This document shows, in pieces, positions 17,984 through 26,256 of a stretch of 41,519 nt of DNA (within the stretch, counting starts at the first letter, position 1; each line of letters opens with the position of its first letter). Source of the stretch: Leptolyngbya sp. 'hensonii' (GTDB lineage Bacteria > Cyanobacteriota > Cyanobacteriia > GCF-001939115). The stretch is taken from assembly GCF_001939115.1 (NCBI RefSeq), contig NZ_MQTZ01000029.1:1-41519 (forward strand), read 5' to 3'. The notes under the pieces are model-generated. The model did no database searches, was not told where the DNA came from, and worked only from the letters and a program-made list of their open reading frames with translations. A program made the position numbers and the translations under genes.

Positions 17984-19423
17984 ATGGTAGATGTCCCTTC
18001 TGATCCTCGTATGCAATGTCCAGTCTGTGGGCATCCGGAGATTGAGGCCAAGGGCGTGGATTGGTCAGGGAACCCACGCTACTGTTGTCGATCGTGTGGA
18101 GAGATTTTCCTGGTGCAGGTCGAAATGACAGATGCTGATCTACCACCAGAGCCAGAACCCAAACCCCGCAAACCATTTCCCTCCCCCTGGCGATCGATCC
18201 CCATCCTTCCGATAATTCCCTATCTGCAGCAACTCGGACAGCGAAGCCTGCCTGGATTAACAGAGGCAGGAATTGCCCTGCTTTTGGGCAGTTTGCTCTT
18301 CGGTATTATTCACTGGCTGGCTCCTCCAGAAACCTTCTACGACTATTACCTGCGTCTGGCCCACAGTTTTCTCGATGGTCAACTTTGTCTGTCCGAAAAT
18401 CCGAGCTGGCTGAATGAACTGGTTCCTATTCCTGGTAAGGGGTACTGTGTCGTCTATCCGATCGCCCCAGCCCTGTTCCTGCTGCCCCTGGTCAAGGTGT
18501 TCCCGACAATCACCCAATCTGAGGCTGCCCATCTCCTGTTCGGACTGGCTGCTCTGGCGATTTACCTGTTCTTTCGTAAACAGCAATCCTCCCGCTTTCG
18601 TTCCATCAGTCTCGCCCTAATCTGGAGCTTTGCCACCATTTTCTTCCCCATGAGTGCTGTCGGGAGTGTCTGGTATATTGCCCAGACCATGGGGGCAACC
18701 TTTGTCTGGCTTTTCCTGCTCTGCTTCCAGCCCCGCCCCGGTGGGTTCCTGTTTCTTTCAGGTTTGTGCCTGGGGATAGCTGCTGCTGCTCGATTACCCC
18801 TCAACCTGCTGGTTCTCTATGGCCTGGTGCTGCTTTACCGGGAACTGGCTCCCCGCTGGTCCCTGTTGCTGAGATCGACCAGCATATTCTTCGCAGGCTT
18901 CCTACCCCTGTTCCTGCTGCAACGTCTCTATAACTACGCCCGTTACCAGACCTTTGCCGATCGGGGCTATGCCCTGATTCCAGGCAAGTTTGCTGAACCT
19001 GAGTTTCAGCATGGCCTCTTCCATCCTTTCAACCTTCCCAAACACCTGCGGGTTCTCTTTTTGAACCTGCCTAAAGGAGTGGACCACTGGCCGTATCTGG
19101 TACCCTCCCACGAAGGACTATCTATCCTGATTACGTCTCCGTTCCTGGTAGTGGCATTTTGGTGGCTGATCAAAAGCCGCCGCTGGCCAGAGGTAGGGGC
19201 GATTCTGACGATTATGGTCATTGAAATGTGCCATGGAACGGTTGGGTACAGTCAGTTTGGCTATCGATTTGCCCTGGATGTCTATCCCCTGCTATTTCTG
19301 GCCCTACCTCCTATCCTGGAGTTACGATCGCTGCGCTCCTGGCTCCTGGGCCTCATAGGTCTGTCTGGCTTAGTAAATTTGTGGGGCTTGCTGGCCTTTC
19401 GGTACCGTTGGTTCATTTGGTGA
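17984..19423 (+). CDS. Polytopic membrane protein with N-terminal zinc ribbon (GT-C-like), first of tandem pair
   Basis: 479 residues. The first 40 residues hold a treble-clef or ribbon-like zinc site: Cys12-x2-Cys15 and Cys35-x2-Cys38 (CPVCG ... CRSCG). A Pro-rich linker follows (PPEPEPKPRKP), then about ten membrane helices from about residue 90 to 475. The first outward loop contains YDYYLRLAHSFLDGQL, and the layout resembles GT-C glycosyltransferases (dolichol- or polyprenyl-phosphate-sugar dependent), but no catalytic motif proves this. An internal ATG at 18011 would also keep the zinc site. The next gene starts 7 bases after the stop and has the same architecture, so the two are tandem paralogues. 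Confidence 0.78.
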   Translation: MVDVPSDPRMQCPVCGHPEIEAKGVDWSGNPRYCCRSCGEIFLVQVEMTDADLPPEPEPKPRKPFPSPWRSIPILPIIPYLQQLGQRSLPGLTEAGIALLLGSLLFGIIHWLAPPETFYDYYLRLAHSFLDGQLCLSENPSWLNELVPIPGKGYCVVYPIAPALFLLPLVKVFPTITQSEAAHLLFGLAALAIYLFFRKQQSSRFRSISLALIWSFATIFFPMSAVGSVWYIAQTMGATFVWLFLLCFQPRPGGFLFLSGLCLGIAAAARLPLNLLVLYGLVLLYRELAPRWSLLLRSTSIFFAGFLPLFLLQRLYNYARYQTFADRGYALIPGKFAEPEFQHGLFHPFNLPKHLRVLFLNLPKGVDHWPYLVPSHEGLSILITSPFLVVAFWWLIKSRRWPEVGAILTIMVIEMCHGTVGYSQFGYRFALDVYPLLFLALPPILELRSLRSWLLGLIGLSGLVNLWGLLAFRYRWFIW

Positions 19424-19430
19424 TGCTGTC

Positions 19431-20834
19431 ATGAATTGTCCTGCCTGTGGCTATCCCCATCTCCGCCCCCAGGGGCAGGATCCGGTCGGAAACCAGATCT
19501 TCTCCTGTCCCGCCTGTGGGGAAACCTGCATGGCTGTAGCCGAGGATCTGGAAGAAGAGGCTCCGGCAAATTCCCAACTGGAACGGCGAATGCGCTTCCA
19601 ACCTGCTTTCCCCCAGATCCGATGGCCAGCCTTTTCCCGCTTTTCCGGAGGAGCATTCCTGCGAGCATTGTTCCTGATTTTGGGTTGTATGGCTCTGACT
19701 ACAGCCCTCTCCTACTACGCTGCTGGAGGATTTCGCACCTACTATTCCCCAGTCTTTCATCTGCAGGCCCAGGCGATGTTGCGAGGACAAACGGCCCTAG
19801 AGGTGCCTCCTGAATGGACGATCGACCTGATTTCCTTCCACGGACAGCATTTTCTGGCGATTCCACCCCTGAATGCGTTCCTGGTCCTGCCGTTCGTTGC
19901 CCTGTTGGGGGTCGATTTCCCCGAAACCCTCTTTGCTCTGATCCTTTATGCCCTCAACCTGATCGTGCTGTATTGGACTGTGGCAACGGTGGCGAACGAT
20001 CGGGATACCCTGCAGCGCAGTCTCCTGTTCTGCTTTCTAGCCCTGGGGACGACCCTGTTCACCTGTGCTGTGATTTCCAGCCCATCTTTTAACGCAGTGC
20101 TAGGCAGTTGCCTGTTCCTCTCCGCTGCCTGGTTGACCCTCTACCAGGCTCAGACCTTACCGCATCATTTGCTGGCCATTCTCCTGCTGGCGATCGCTGC
20201 CACAGGACGCTGGCATCTGGCCCTGCTGCTACCGGTTTTCATCCTGTGGGCCTGGATGCAGCCGGTTCCTCGTCGCTGGGCAGTTCTGGCCATCCTGGCT
20301 GTCCCCATGGGACTGTTTCTGGCCTTCGTCGGCTGGTGGAATTGGGCTAGATTCGGCAATCCGTTCCAGCTCCGGTATGAAGAGCATGCCTACGGCGCTT
20401 TCTTTGCCGAAGAGATTCGGAAATATGGCTTTCGCAACCTACGGTATATCCTGCCCCACCTGTATCATGGCGTCCTGGCCATCCCCCGCCTGGTGCCTGA
20501 TTTCCCCTTTTTCGTCTACGACGATCGAGGCAATGGGGTGCTGGCCCTCAGTCCCCTGTTTGCCTATACCTTGGTCAAACGCCCCTGGGATAGCTGGGAT
20601 CGGCTGGCGTGGCTCTGTATGGCGATCGTGGCCATCCCCGTCTTCACCCACTTTTCTACCGGCTGGGTCCAGTTTGACTACCGCTACTTCCTGGATTTCT
20701 TCCCGTTTGCTGTTTTCTTACTGTTGCGATCGTCCGTCAATCCCATCCGCTGGCTACCTCTGGCATTGATTGCCCTATCTTTCTGGTTCCATGGTTTTGG
20801 GGTTCTGAAGCTCATTAAGGGCTGGGGGATGTAG
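19431..20834 (+). CDS. Polytopic membrane protein with N-terminal zinc ribbon (GT-C-like), second of tandem pair
   Basis: 467 residues. Zinc ribbon at the very N-terminus (Cys3-x2-Cys6 and Cys26-x2-Cys29; CPACG twice), a polar linker, then about ten membrane helices from about 78 on. The first outward loop has YYSPVFHLQAQAMLRGQTAL followed by FHGQHFLAIPPLNAFLVLP, a pattern close to GT-C family membrane glycosyltransferases. It starts 7 bases after the preceding gene, so they are probably co-translated; the two proteins may act as a pair or on related substrates. The zinc ribbon would sit in the cytosol. Confidence 0.78.
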   Translation: MNCPACGYPHLRPQGQDPVGNQIFSCPACGETCMAVAEDLEEEAPANSQLERRMRFQPAFPQIRWPAFSRFSGGAFLRALFLILGCMALTTALSYYAAGGFRTYYSPVFHLQAQAMLRGQTALEVPPEWTIDLISFHGQHFLAIPPLNAFLVLPFVALLGVDFPETLFALILYALNLIVLYWTVATVANDRDTLQRSLLFCFLALGTTLFTCAVISSPSFNAVLGSCLFLSAAWLTLYQAQTLPHHLLAILLLAIAATGRWHLALLLPVFILWAWMQPVPRRWAVLAILAVPMGLFLAFVGWWNWARFGNPFQLRYEEHAYGAFFAEEIRKYGFRNLRYILPHLYHGVLAIPRLVPDFPFFVYDDRGNGVLALSPLFAYTLVKRPWDSWDRLAWLCMAIVAIPVFTHFSTGWVQFDYRYFLDFFPFAVFLLLRSSVNPIRWLPLALIALSFWFHGFGVLKLIKGWGM

Positions 20835-20994
20835 ACGCAGAGCGGCTTTCCCTGGGGTGAGCAACCTTGCAAAACTGGGATGTCCCCCAGAACAACAAGA
20901 ATTCATCAAAACCACCATCACAGGATATTGGCAAAGGATTCAAAGCATGACGTTTGAGGTAATCTGTCACCATCCAAATTCACTGCTACTGCCC

Positions 20995-21981
20995 CTAGGT
21001 GGGGCTAATCTCGGCGACGATCTTGCCGCGTCCATGGCGATGGGAAAGCCGCTCCAGGGCTGCCGGGATCTCCTCTAGGCGAATCACCTGCTGCACCATC
21101 GGATCAATTTTGCGGGTACTGACCAGAGTCCCCAGTTCCCGCCCCATCTGGGCCAGGTCCGCCTGCGATCGCTGATCTCCCAACAGATAGGCACAGCCCA
21201 GAGCTACATCGTGGACAGACAGGGCTTTGCTGAAGGGTCGCCAGCTTGACAGGTCAGGCAATCCAGCCACGCAGGCAATGCCCCCGCCAAAGGCCAGCAT
21301 CTCCATACCCTCAGTGGCTGTGTAGGGACTGACCGTATCCACGATCGCATCCACACCCCGGCCTTTTGTTAGCTCCCGCACCCGGGTCGGCACATCTTCA
21401 GTCTGGTAGTCAATTACCTCGGTTGCCCCCAGATGCCGCACCCAGTCCACATGTCCGGCGGAACAGGTGGTGATCACCTGCATCCCAGCCAGGACTCCCA
21501 ACTGAATGGCAAAGCCCCCCACACCACCTGCTCCCCCCTGCACCAGCAGAGTCTGGCCGGGACGCACCGCCAATTTTCGATGCAGGGCCTGGTAAGCAGT
21601 CAACCCAGCACAGGGCAGGGCGGCTGCCTCAACAAAGGACGTTTGCTCCGGCAAAGGGGCCAGAACATGGGCAGATGCGATCGTACACTCGGCAAATCCT
21701 CCTGGTCGGCAGAAGTTCCCGTGGTAGTACACTGCATCCCCCACGTGCCAGTTCGTCACCTGGGGACCGAGGGCCTCGATCGTTCCGGCCACATCCAGGC
21801 CCAAAACGAAGGGGTAGTGCCAGGTGTGGTATCCAGACGCCGCCAGTTTGTAATCCACTGGATTCAGACCGGCAGCATGGACTTTGACACGGACCTCTCC
21901 TATCCCTGGTTCGGGCAGGGGCAGGTCGGCAAGATGGAGGGTTTCGGGGCCACCGGGGCGATCGAGGACAAGGGCTTTCAT
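20995..21981 (-). CDS. Medium-chain zinc-type alcohol dehydrogenase / quinone reductase family (MDR)
   Basis: 328 residues, NADPH-dependent MDR superfamily. N-terminal GroES-like part with HAAGLNPVDYKLA and FVLGLDVAGTIEALG; cofactor-binding motif [18 protein letters not shown] at about 150-167; then VITTCSAGHVDWVRHLGATEVIDY and KGRGVDAIVDTV. The typical structural-zinc cysteines of classic alcohol dehydrogenases are not seen, so quinone/enone reductase (QOR-like) is more likely. It lies 28 bases after the ABC ATPase gene on the same strand, so they may be co-transcribed. Confidence 0.9.
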   Translation of the reverse strand: MKALVLDRPGGPETLHLADLPLPEPGIGEVRVKVHAAGLNPVDYKLAASGYHTWHYPFVLGLDVAGTIEALGPQVTNWHVGDAVYYHGNFCRPGGFAECTIASAHVLAPLPEQTSFVEAAALPCAGLTAYQALHRKLAVRPGQTLLVQGGAGGVGGFAIQLGVLAGMQVITTCSAGHVDWVRHLGATEVIDYQTEDVPTRVRELTKGRGVDAIVDTVSPYTATEGMEMLAFGGGIACVAGLPDLSSWRPFSKALSVHDVALGCAYLLGDQRSQADLAQMGRELGTLVSTRKIDPMVQQVIRLEEIPAALERLSHRHGRGKIVAEISPT

Positions 21982-22009
21982 AGGGAGGATAGCAAGAGTT
22001 CAACAGGGA

Positions 22010-22777
22010 TCAGGGGTTTGATTCACCGCGCAGAGTATGGATTACCTGGCGTTTGAGTTCAATAAAAGCGGGCGTTAACTTCAAATCCAGGCTGCGGTGC
22101 AGGGGCAGGGAAACCTCCAACTCCCGCTGAATTCGACCGGGATGGGCACTCATGACATAAATCCGTTGGGCCAGGAAAATGGCCTCCTCCAGGTCATGGG
22201 TAATCAGCAGAATGCTGGTGCGGGTCTGTTCCCAGAGTCCCAGCAGAAAAAGCTGCATCTGTTCTTTAGTTTGGGCGTCTAAGGCCCCAAAAGGCTCATC
22301 CATCAGCAAAACTTCAGGTTCATTAGCCAAAGCCCTGGCGATCGCCACCCGTTGTTTCATTCCCCCCGACAATTGCTTGGGGTAAGCTCTGGCAAATTGG
22401 GTCAGCCCCACCACATTCAGGTAGTAAGCCACCCGCTCCCGAATCTCCGTGGAAGACAGGGCACGCAACTTTAAGCCAAAGCTGATATTCTCGGCGACAG
22501 TCAGCCAGGGAAAAAGCGTGTAGCTTTGAAACACCATACCCCGATCGGCCCCCGGTCCCTGGACCACTTCCCCATCCACTTGAACCTGCCCACCAGAGGG
22601 TTCACTCAGTCCGGCAATAATGTTCAGCAGGGTGGACTTGCCACAACCCGATGCCCCGACAATGCAGACAAATTCGTTCGGGTACAGATGCAGATTGATC
22701 TTTTCCAGAACAGATAGCGGTTTCCCCCCCTGGCGGAAGACTTTACTGACATCCCGAACCGCAAGCTTGGGGTGCAT
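22010..22777 (-). CDS. ABC transporter ATP-binding protein (nitrate/sulfonate/taurine type)
   Basis: 255 residues, peripheral ATPase of an importer. Walker A GASGCGKST (41-49), Q-loop MVFQSYTLFPWLTVAENISF, signature LSGGMKQR (136-143), Walker B LLMDEPFGALD (157-167) and switch His194 (ITHDLEEAI). The wording LFPWLTVAENI and the THDLEEAIFLAQRIYVMS stretch place it in the NrtD/SsuB/TauB group that imports nitrate, sulfonates, taurine, thiamine precursors or similar. It is divergent from its likely permease with only 29 bases between start codons, an unusual arrangement. No substrate-binding protein gene is in the window, so the substrate is open. Confidence 0.93.
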   Translation of the reverse strand: MHPKLAVRDVSKVFRQGGKPLSVLEKINLHLYPNEFVCIVGASGCGKSTLLNIIAGLSEPSGGQVQVDGEVVQGPGADRGMVFQSYTLFPWLTVAENISFGLKLRALSSTEIRERVAYYLNVVGLTQFARAYPKQLSGGMKQRVAIARALANEPEVLLMDEPFGALDAQTKEQMQLFLLGLWEQTRTSILLITHDLEEAIFLAQRIYVMSAHPGRIQRELEVSLPLHRSLDLKLTPAFIELKRQVIHTLRGESNP

Positions 22778-22806
22778 GCAACGCCTCTTCTCTTTGCTCC
22801 AGACTT

Positions 22807-23673
22807 ATGATAATCCAGTGGTTGATTGATCCCTTCGCTTTTTTTGCCGTGCCCAAACCTTTACCTCCCAGGCCCAAGTCCTATCTCAAGCCCTCTGTAT
22901 TCTGGGGAATTCGTCAGGGGTTTCCGGTGTGGCTGTCCATCCTGCTGATTGCGACAGCCCTGGGCCTACCGTTGCTGGCCTGGACGATCGCTAGCCTCAG
23001 CCAGTGGGTTCCGACCATGTTCCTGCCCACCCCCCTGACGGTGCTGCTGTCTGGTATCCAGATGTTCCGGGACGAAGACCTGATGCGGGATATCCTCGCC
23101 AGTTGTGGGCGAGTACTCCTGGGATTTCTGGCAGCGGCTCTGGTGGGGATTCCGATCGGCATTCTCATGGGCACCTTCAGCAGCATGGAACGGTTGTTTA
23201 TCCCGATCGTGGGCACGGTTCGCTATATGCCCGTGGCTGCTTTCGTCCCGCTGATTATCCTCTGGGCCGGTCTGGAGGAACTCTCTAAAGTCGTCATCAT
23301 CTTTATGGGCATTGTCTTCTTCAATGCCCTGATGATTGCGGATGCGGTCAAGTTTATTCCCAGTGAGATGTTGAATGTGGCTTACACCCTGGGGGCCAAG
23401 CGCCACCAGGTGTTGATGCGGGTGATTTTTCCGGCAGTGATGCCCAGCATCATCGATACCCTGCGGGTGAACGTGGCTGGAGCCTGGAACTACCTCGTGA
23501 TCTCGGAACTGGTGGGAGCCGATCGGGGGTTGGGCTTCCGAATTGTGCAGGCGCAGCGGTTTGTCCAGACCGATAAGGTGTTGTTCAGCATTATTGTAAT
23601 TGGGGCGATCGGGCTACTGACGGATTACCTGTTCAAGCTCCTGGCCAAGATGATCACACCCTGGGCTGAATGA
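22807..23673 (+). CDS. ABC transporter permease (nitrate/sulfonate/taurine type)
   Basis: 288 residues with about six membrane helices. The cytosolic coupling loop near residues 190-220 (MLNVAYTLGAKRHQVLMRVIFPAVMPSI, the EAA motif) contacts the ATPase. Family wording VPLIILWAGLEELSKVVIIF and AWNYLVISELVGADRGLGF is that of SsuC/TauC/NrtB permeases (BPD_transp_1). The start ATG at 22807 is 29 bases from the ATPase start on the other strand, so one short region must hold both ribosome sites and overlapping promoters. Its last 60 bases are antisense to the IS5 remnant that abuts the gene. Confidence 0.9.
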   Translation: MIIQWLIDPFAFFAVPKPLPPRPKSYLKPSVFWGIRQGFPVWLSILLIATALGLPLLAWTIASLSQWVPTMFLPTPLTVLLSGIQMFRDEDLMRDILASCGRVLLGFLAAALVGIPIGILMGTFSSMERLFIPIVGTVRYMPVAAFVPLIILWAGLEELSKVVIIFMGIVFFNALMIADAVKFIPSEMLNVAYTLGAKRHQVLMRVIFPAVMPSIIDTLRVNVAGAWNYLVISELVGADRGLGFRIVQAQRFVQTDKVLFSIIVIGAIGLLTDYLFKLLAKMITPWAE

Positions 23674-23689
23674 AGATTTGGGGTAGATC

Positions 23690-24050
23690 GTTAATTTACG
23701 CCCACTGAGATTGCCGCCAAAGATCGTTTTGAAACGAAACATGGTGGTTTCAGCAATCGAGCGACGATGATACCCAGAGTCACGCTTCCAACGCTGGCGT
23801 CCATGCTTGTGGATCGAACCCAGGTTCTCGTCGCGTGGATGGGGCTTGTCGTTGCGATTGCCATGCTGCCAAATCTTGGCATCCTTGCGGAGCGGAATCA
23901 CCGCTTTGGCTCCTTTGGCTTCAATGTGCAACTTGCCCCACGTCCGTCGCTTGCTCACTCCGTGCTGACGGGTCTTCCACTCCCCTTCGCCATCCACTTT
24001 CACCCCCGTTGAATCCACGACTACATGACGAGCACCCTCCTTTGGCACGC
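23690..24050 (-). pseudogene. IS5-family transposase remnant with internal deletion
   Basis: The frame contains HVVVDSTGVKVDGEGEWK-RQHGVSKRRTWGKLHI, the region of the first catalytic Asp of IS5-family (DDE_Tnp_1) transposases. It then joins directly to AKGAKAVIPLRKDAKIWQHG and SIAETTMFRFKTIFGG, the C-terminal block with the catalytic Glu. The usual intervening part with the second Asp (about 60-70 residues) is missing, and the frame runs out of homology at about 23690. The open frame itself continues (24093 to 23614) into the permease gene by chance. It cannot be active. Confidence 0.8.
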
Positions 24051-24053
24051 GGT

Positions 24054-24242
24054 TGCCTGCATCAACGCATTCCCACGATAGAAGAATTGGCACAGCAAGT
24101 CTTAGCGTTGGTTGCAGAACGTCATGAGCAACGCATCAAAATCAACTGGCAGTTTCCGATTGAAACTGCTCGGGGCACACTCAGTCGTCACTACGACACG
24201 ATTCGACCTGACCCAGTTGGAGTGAAATCATCAGATACTTAA
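24054..24242 (+). pseudogene. IS630-like transposase C-terminal fragment
   Basis: The frame reads LHQRIPTIEELAQQVLALVAERHEQRIKINWQF then ETARGTLSRHY before TAA at 24240-24242. This is the tail seen in IS630-family transposases (QRI-...-ERN...K-NW-F---AR--L-R-Y). Nothing upstream in frame belongs to it: the sequence to the left is the IS5 remnant on the other strand. So it is only the last 60 codons or so, cut by the IS5-type element or a later rearrangement. Confidence 0.6.
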
Positions 24243-24253
24243 TTTACAGAGTA

Positions 24254-24394
24254 CTTAGGAAGGGGAATTAAATAACCTGGATTTCTTCAGCCCTCACCCC
24301 CAACCCATCCCCCTCTCCCAAATTTGGGAGAGGGGGATGGGTTGGGGGTGAGGGCAATCAGGAGTTTGACACTTTATTTAATTCTCGTTCCTTA
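24254..24394. repeat. Small inverted-repeat element (MITE-like), copy B, with 66-bp palindrome
   Basis: Left end CTTAGGAAGGGGAATTAAAT (24254-24273) and right end at 24371-24394 (ACTTTATTTAATTCTCG...CTTA) form an inverted repeat with about 18 of 22 matches. The right end matches that of copy A (3201-3224) at about 22 of 25 positions. The interior differs: 24290-24322 and 24323-24355 are perfect 33-base inverted arms with no loop, C-rich on the left and G-rich on the right. The element ends 8 bases after the stop codon of the ATPase gene and could fold as a terminator in its transcript. Confidence 0.75.
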
Positions 24395-24401
24395 ACCTGA
24401 A

Positions 24402-26030
24402 TTAGCCATAGCCTAAAACCCGGAGAACTTCTTCAATGGTCGTTGCACCGGCTGCAATTTTTTCCAGTCCTGCTCTGTAAAAAGAGTCATAATCTGCTTG
24501 CTTAAAGTGATTGATCAGAGTCGTGTACTCTCCACGCAGCATCAGAGCTCGAACCTGATCGTCAATAGCCACGAGTTCAATCAGCGCATCTCGACCCAGA
24601 TACCCACTGAAAAAACACTGATCACAGCCTTGACCTCGTTGCCATTGATAGTGGGTGCAGGTCTCTGGGGTGAGTCCGATTGTGGCGAGTTCCTCCGGCT
24701 CGGGTGTGTAGGATTGGGCACAAAATTTGCAAACCTTACGCACCAATCGTTGGGCCAGCACCCCCAGCAAAGCTTCTCCCATCGCACTGGGATTCACCCC
24801 CAAATCCCGGAGTCGGGGGATGGCTCCCACCGCGCTGTTCGTGTGTATGGTTGATAATACAAAGTGTCCAGTTAAAGCAGCTTGAATCGCGGTTTCTGCG
24901 GTTTCTGCATCGCGAATTTCTCCCACCATGATAATATCTGGGTCCTGACGCAGAATGGCCCTCAAGCCACTGGCGAAGCTCATCCCTCCGGTTTCGTTAA
25001 TTTGTCCCTGGGTAATATGGGAGAACTTGCACTCGATCGGGTCTTCTAGCGTCACCACATTGACTTTATCGGTAGCCAGAACATTTAACGTAGTATACAA
25101 AGTCGTCGTTTTCCCAGATCCGGTAGGTCCCGTAACCAAAATGAGTCCCTGAGGCTGCTGTAACCATTTGTGATAGGTAGCTAGGGCTCGGGGTGTAAAT
25201 CCCAGCAGTTCCAGATTGTTGTTTAAAACTCGATTGTGGGGTAACAGACGAATCACCATTTTTTCACCTTCCGCAGAGGGATAGGTGCTGGTCCGCATAT
25301 CCAGATTAAAGTGAATTCGCTCCGATGTGACGTAGTGCTGGCCAATCCGGCCATCCTGAGGCTTTCGGCTTTCGGCAATATTCATATTGCTCATCACTTT
25401 CAGGGCCACCACAATTTTGCGCCCCACATCGCCCGGTAGAATTTTGATCGTTCGCATCATGCCATCAATGCGATAACGGACCCGCAACCCTTCTAGGGTG
25501 GGTTCCAGATGAATGTCACTGGCCCGATGTTGTAGGGCGATCGAAATCAGGGCCTGAATCCGATGGCTTTGATCAAAAGCCTGAGCCAGATACTTGTCGG
25601 TAATCTCCTCCAGATGAGACTGTTCTTCCTCACCCGTCAGTGGGTTGACAAAGGGTTCGAGGGTAACCTGGTCAGAGTTAGACGCATTCTGATGAAACAG
25701 CCAGTTTAGATAGCTCCTGGAGGTAATTGGAATGATTTCAATCCCTGTCAGGGTGCGAGCACTCAACCTGCAGATCTCTTCAGCAGAAATTTCCTGAGGA
25801 CTGGCCAGGTAAAAGACCCCATGCCATAACAGTAATGGGATGACGGAGGGCAAGCTCTTGCGGTCCTCAAATTCACGAAAGAAGCGATAACTGACCTCGT
25901 CGTCGAGCTGCTCAAGACTTAAATTGCCCTGAGGATCTACCAGTAAGCTGAGTGCTTCTTCACAGGTAATTTGATCACTTCGTAGGCGAGTCCAGGGAGA
26001 TTGCCAGCTATGCATAGAATTGGTTCGCAT
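24402..26030 (-). CDS. PilB/GspE-type secretion ATPase (type IV pilus or type II secretion family)
   Basis: 542 residues, hexameric ATPase family that drives pilus assembly or type II secretion from the cytosolic side of the membrane. Walker A GPTGSGKTT (301-309), Asp box around TLEDPIE, Walker B region DPDIIMVGEIRD (363-374), His box LSTIHTNSA, and the tetracysteine zinc site Cys434/Cys437/Cys469/Cys472. The N-terminal T2SSE_N domain is shorter than in the main cyanobacterial PilB (about 670 residues), so this looks like a second, divergent PilB-like paralogue. No pilT, pilC or pilin gene is nearby. ATG 26030 is used; ATG 26015 is an alternative. Confidence 0.92.
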   Translation of the reverse strand: MRTNSMHSWQSPWTRLRSDQITCEEALSLLVDPQGNLSLEQLDDEVSYRFFREFEDRKSLPSVIPLLLWHGVFYLASPQEISAEEICRLSARTLTGIEIIPITSRSYLNWLFHQNASNSDQVTLEPFVNPLTGEEEQSHLEEITDKYLAQAFDQSHRIQALISIALQHRASDIHLEPTLEGLRVRYRIDGMMRTIKILPGDVGRKIVVALKVMSNMNIAESRKPQDGRIGQHYVTSERIHFNLDMRTSTYPSAEGEKMVIRLLPHNRVLNNNLELLGFTPRALATYHKWLQQPQGLILVTGPTGSGKTTTLYTTLNVLATDKVNVVTLEDPIECKFSHITQGQINETGGMSFASGLRAILRQDPDIIMVGEIRDAETAETAIQAALTGHFVLSTIHTNSAVGAIPRLRDLGVNPSAMGEALLGVLAQRLVRKVCKFCAQSYTPEPEELATIGLTPETCTHYQWQRGQGCDQCFFSGYLGRDALIELVAIDDQVRALMLRGEYTTLINHFKQADYDSFYRAGLEKIAAGATTIEEVLRVLGYG

Positions 26031-26256
26031 ACAGTGTTAACTATGGCATCTTGAAGGTAACGGCATTATCCTGGTGATGCACCTGCAAGAGTTTCACCCT
26101 GAATTTCAGCAGCAATGTACAAAAATTACTAAATTTAGACTTCCACAATCAGGATGCCTTTGCTCAGCTCTCGTCTGAATTAAGCCAAAAAGCGGATAAA
26201 TTAACATATTTCTTAATCAGAGCGGGGCAATTGTTAATCCCAGGATTGAGCCCTTC

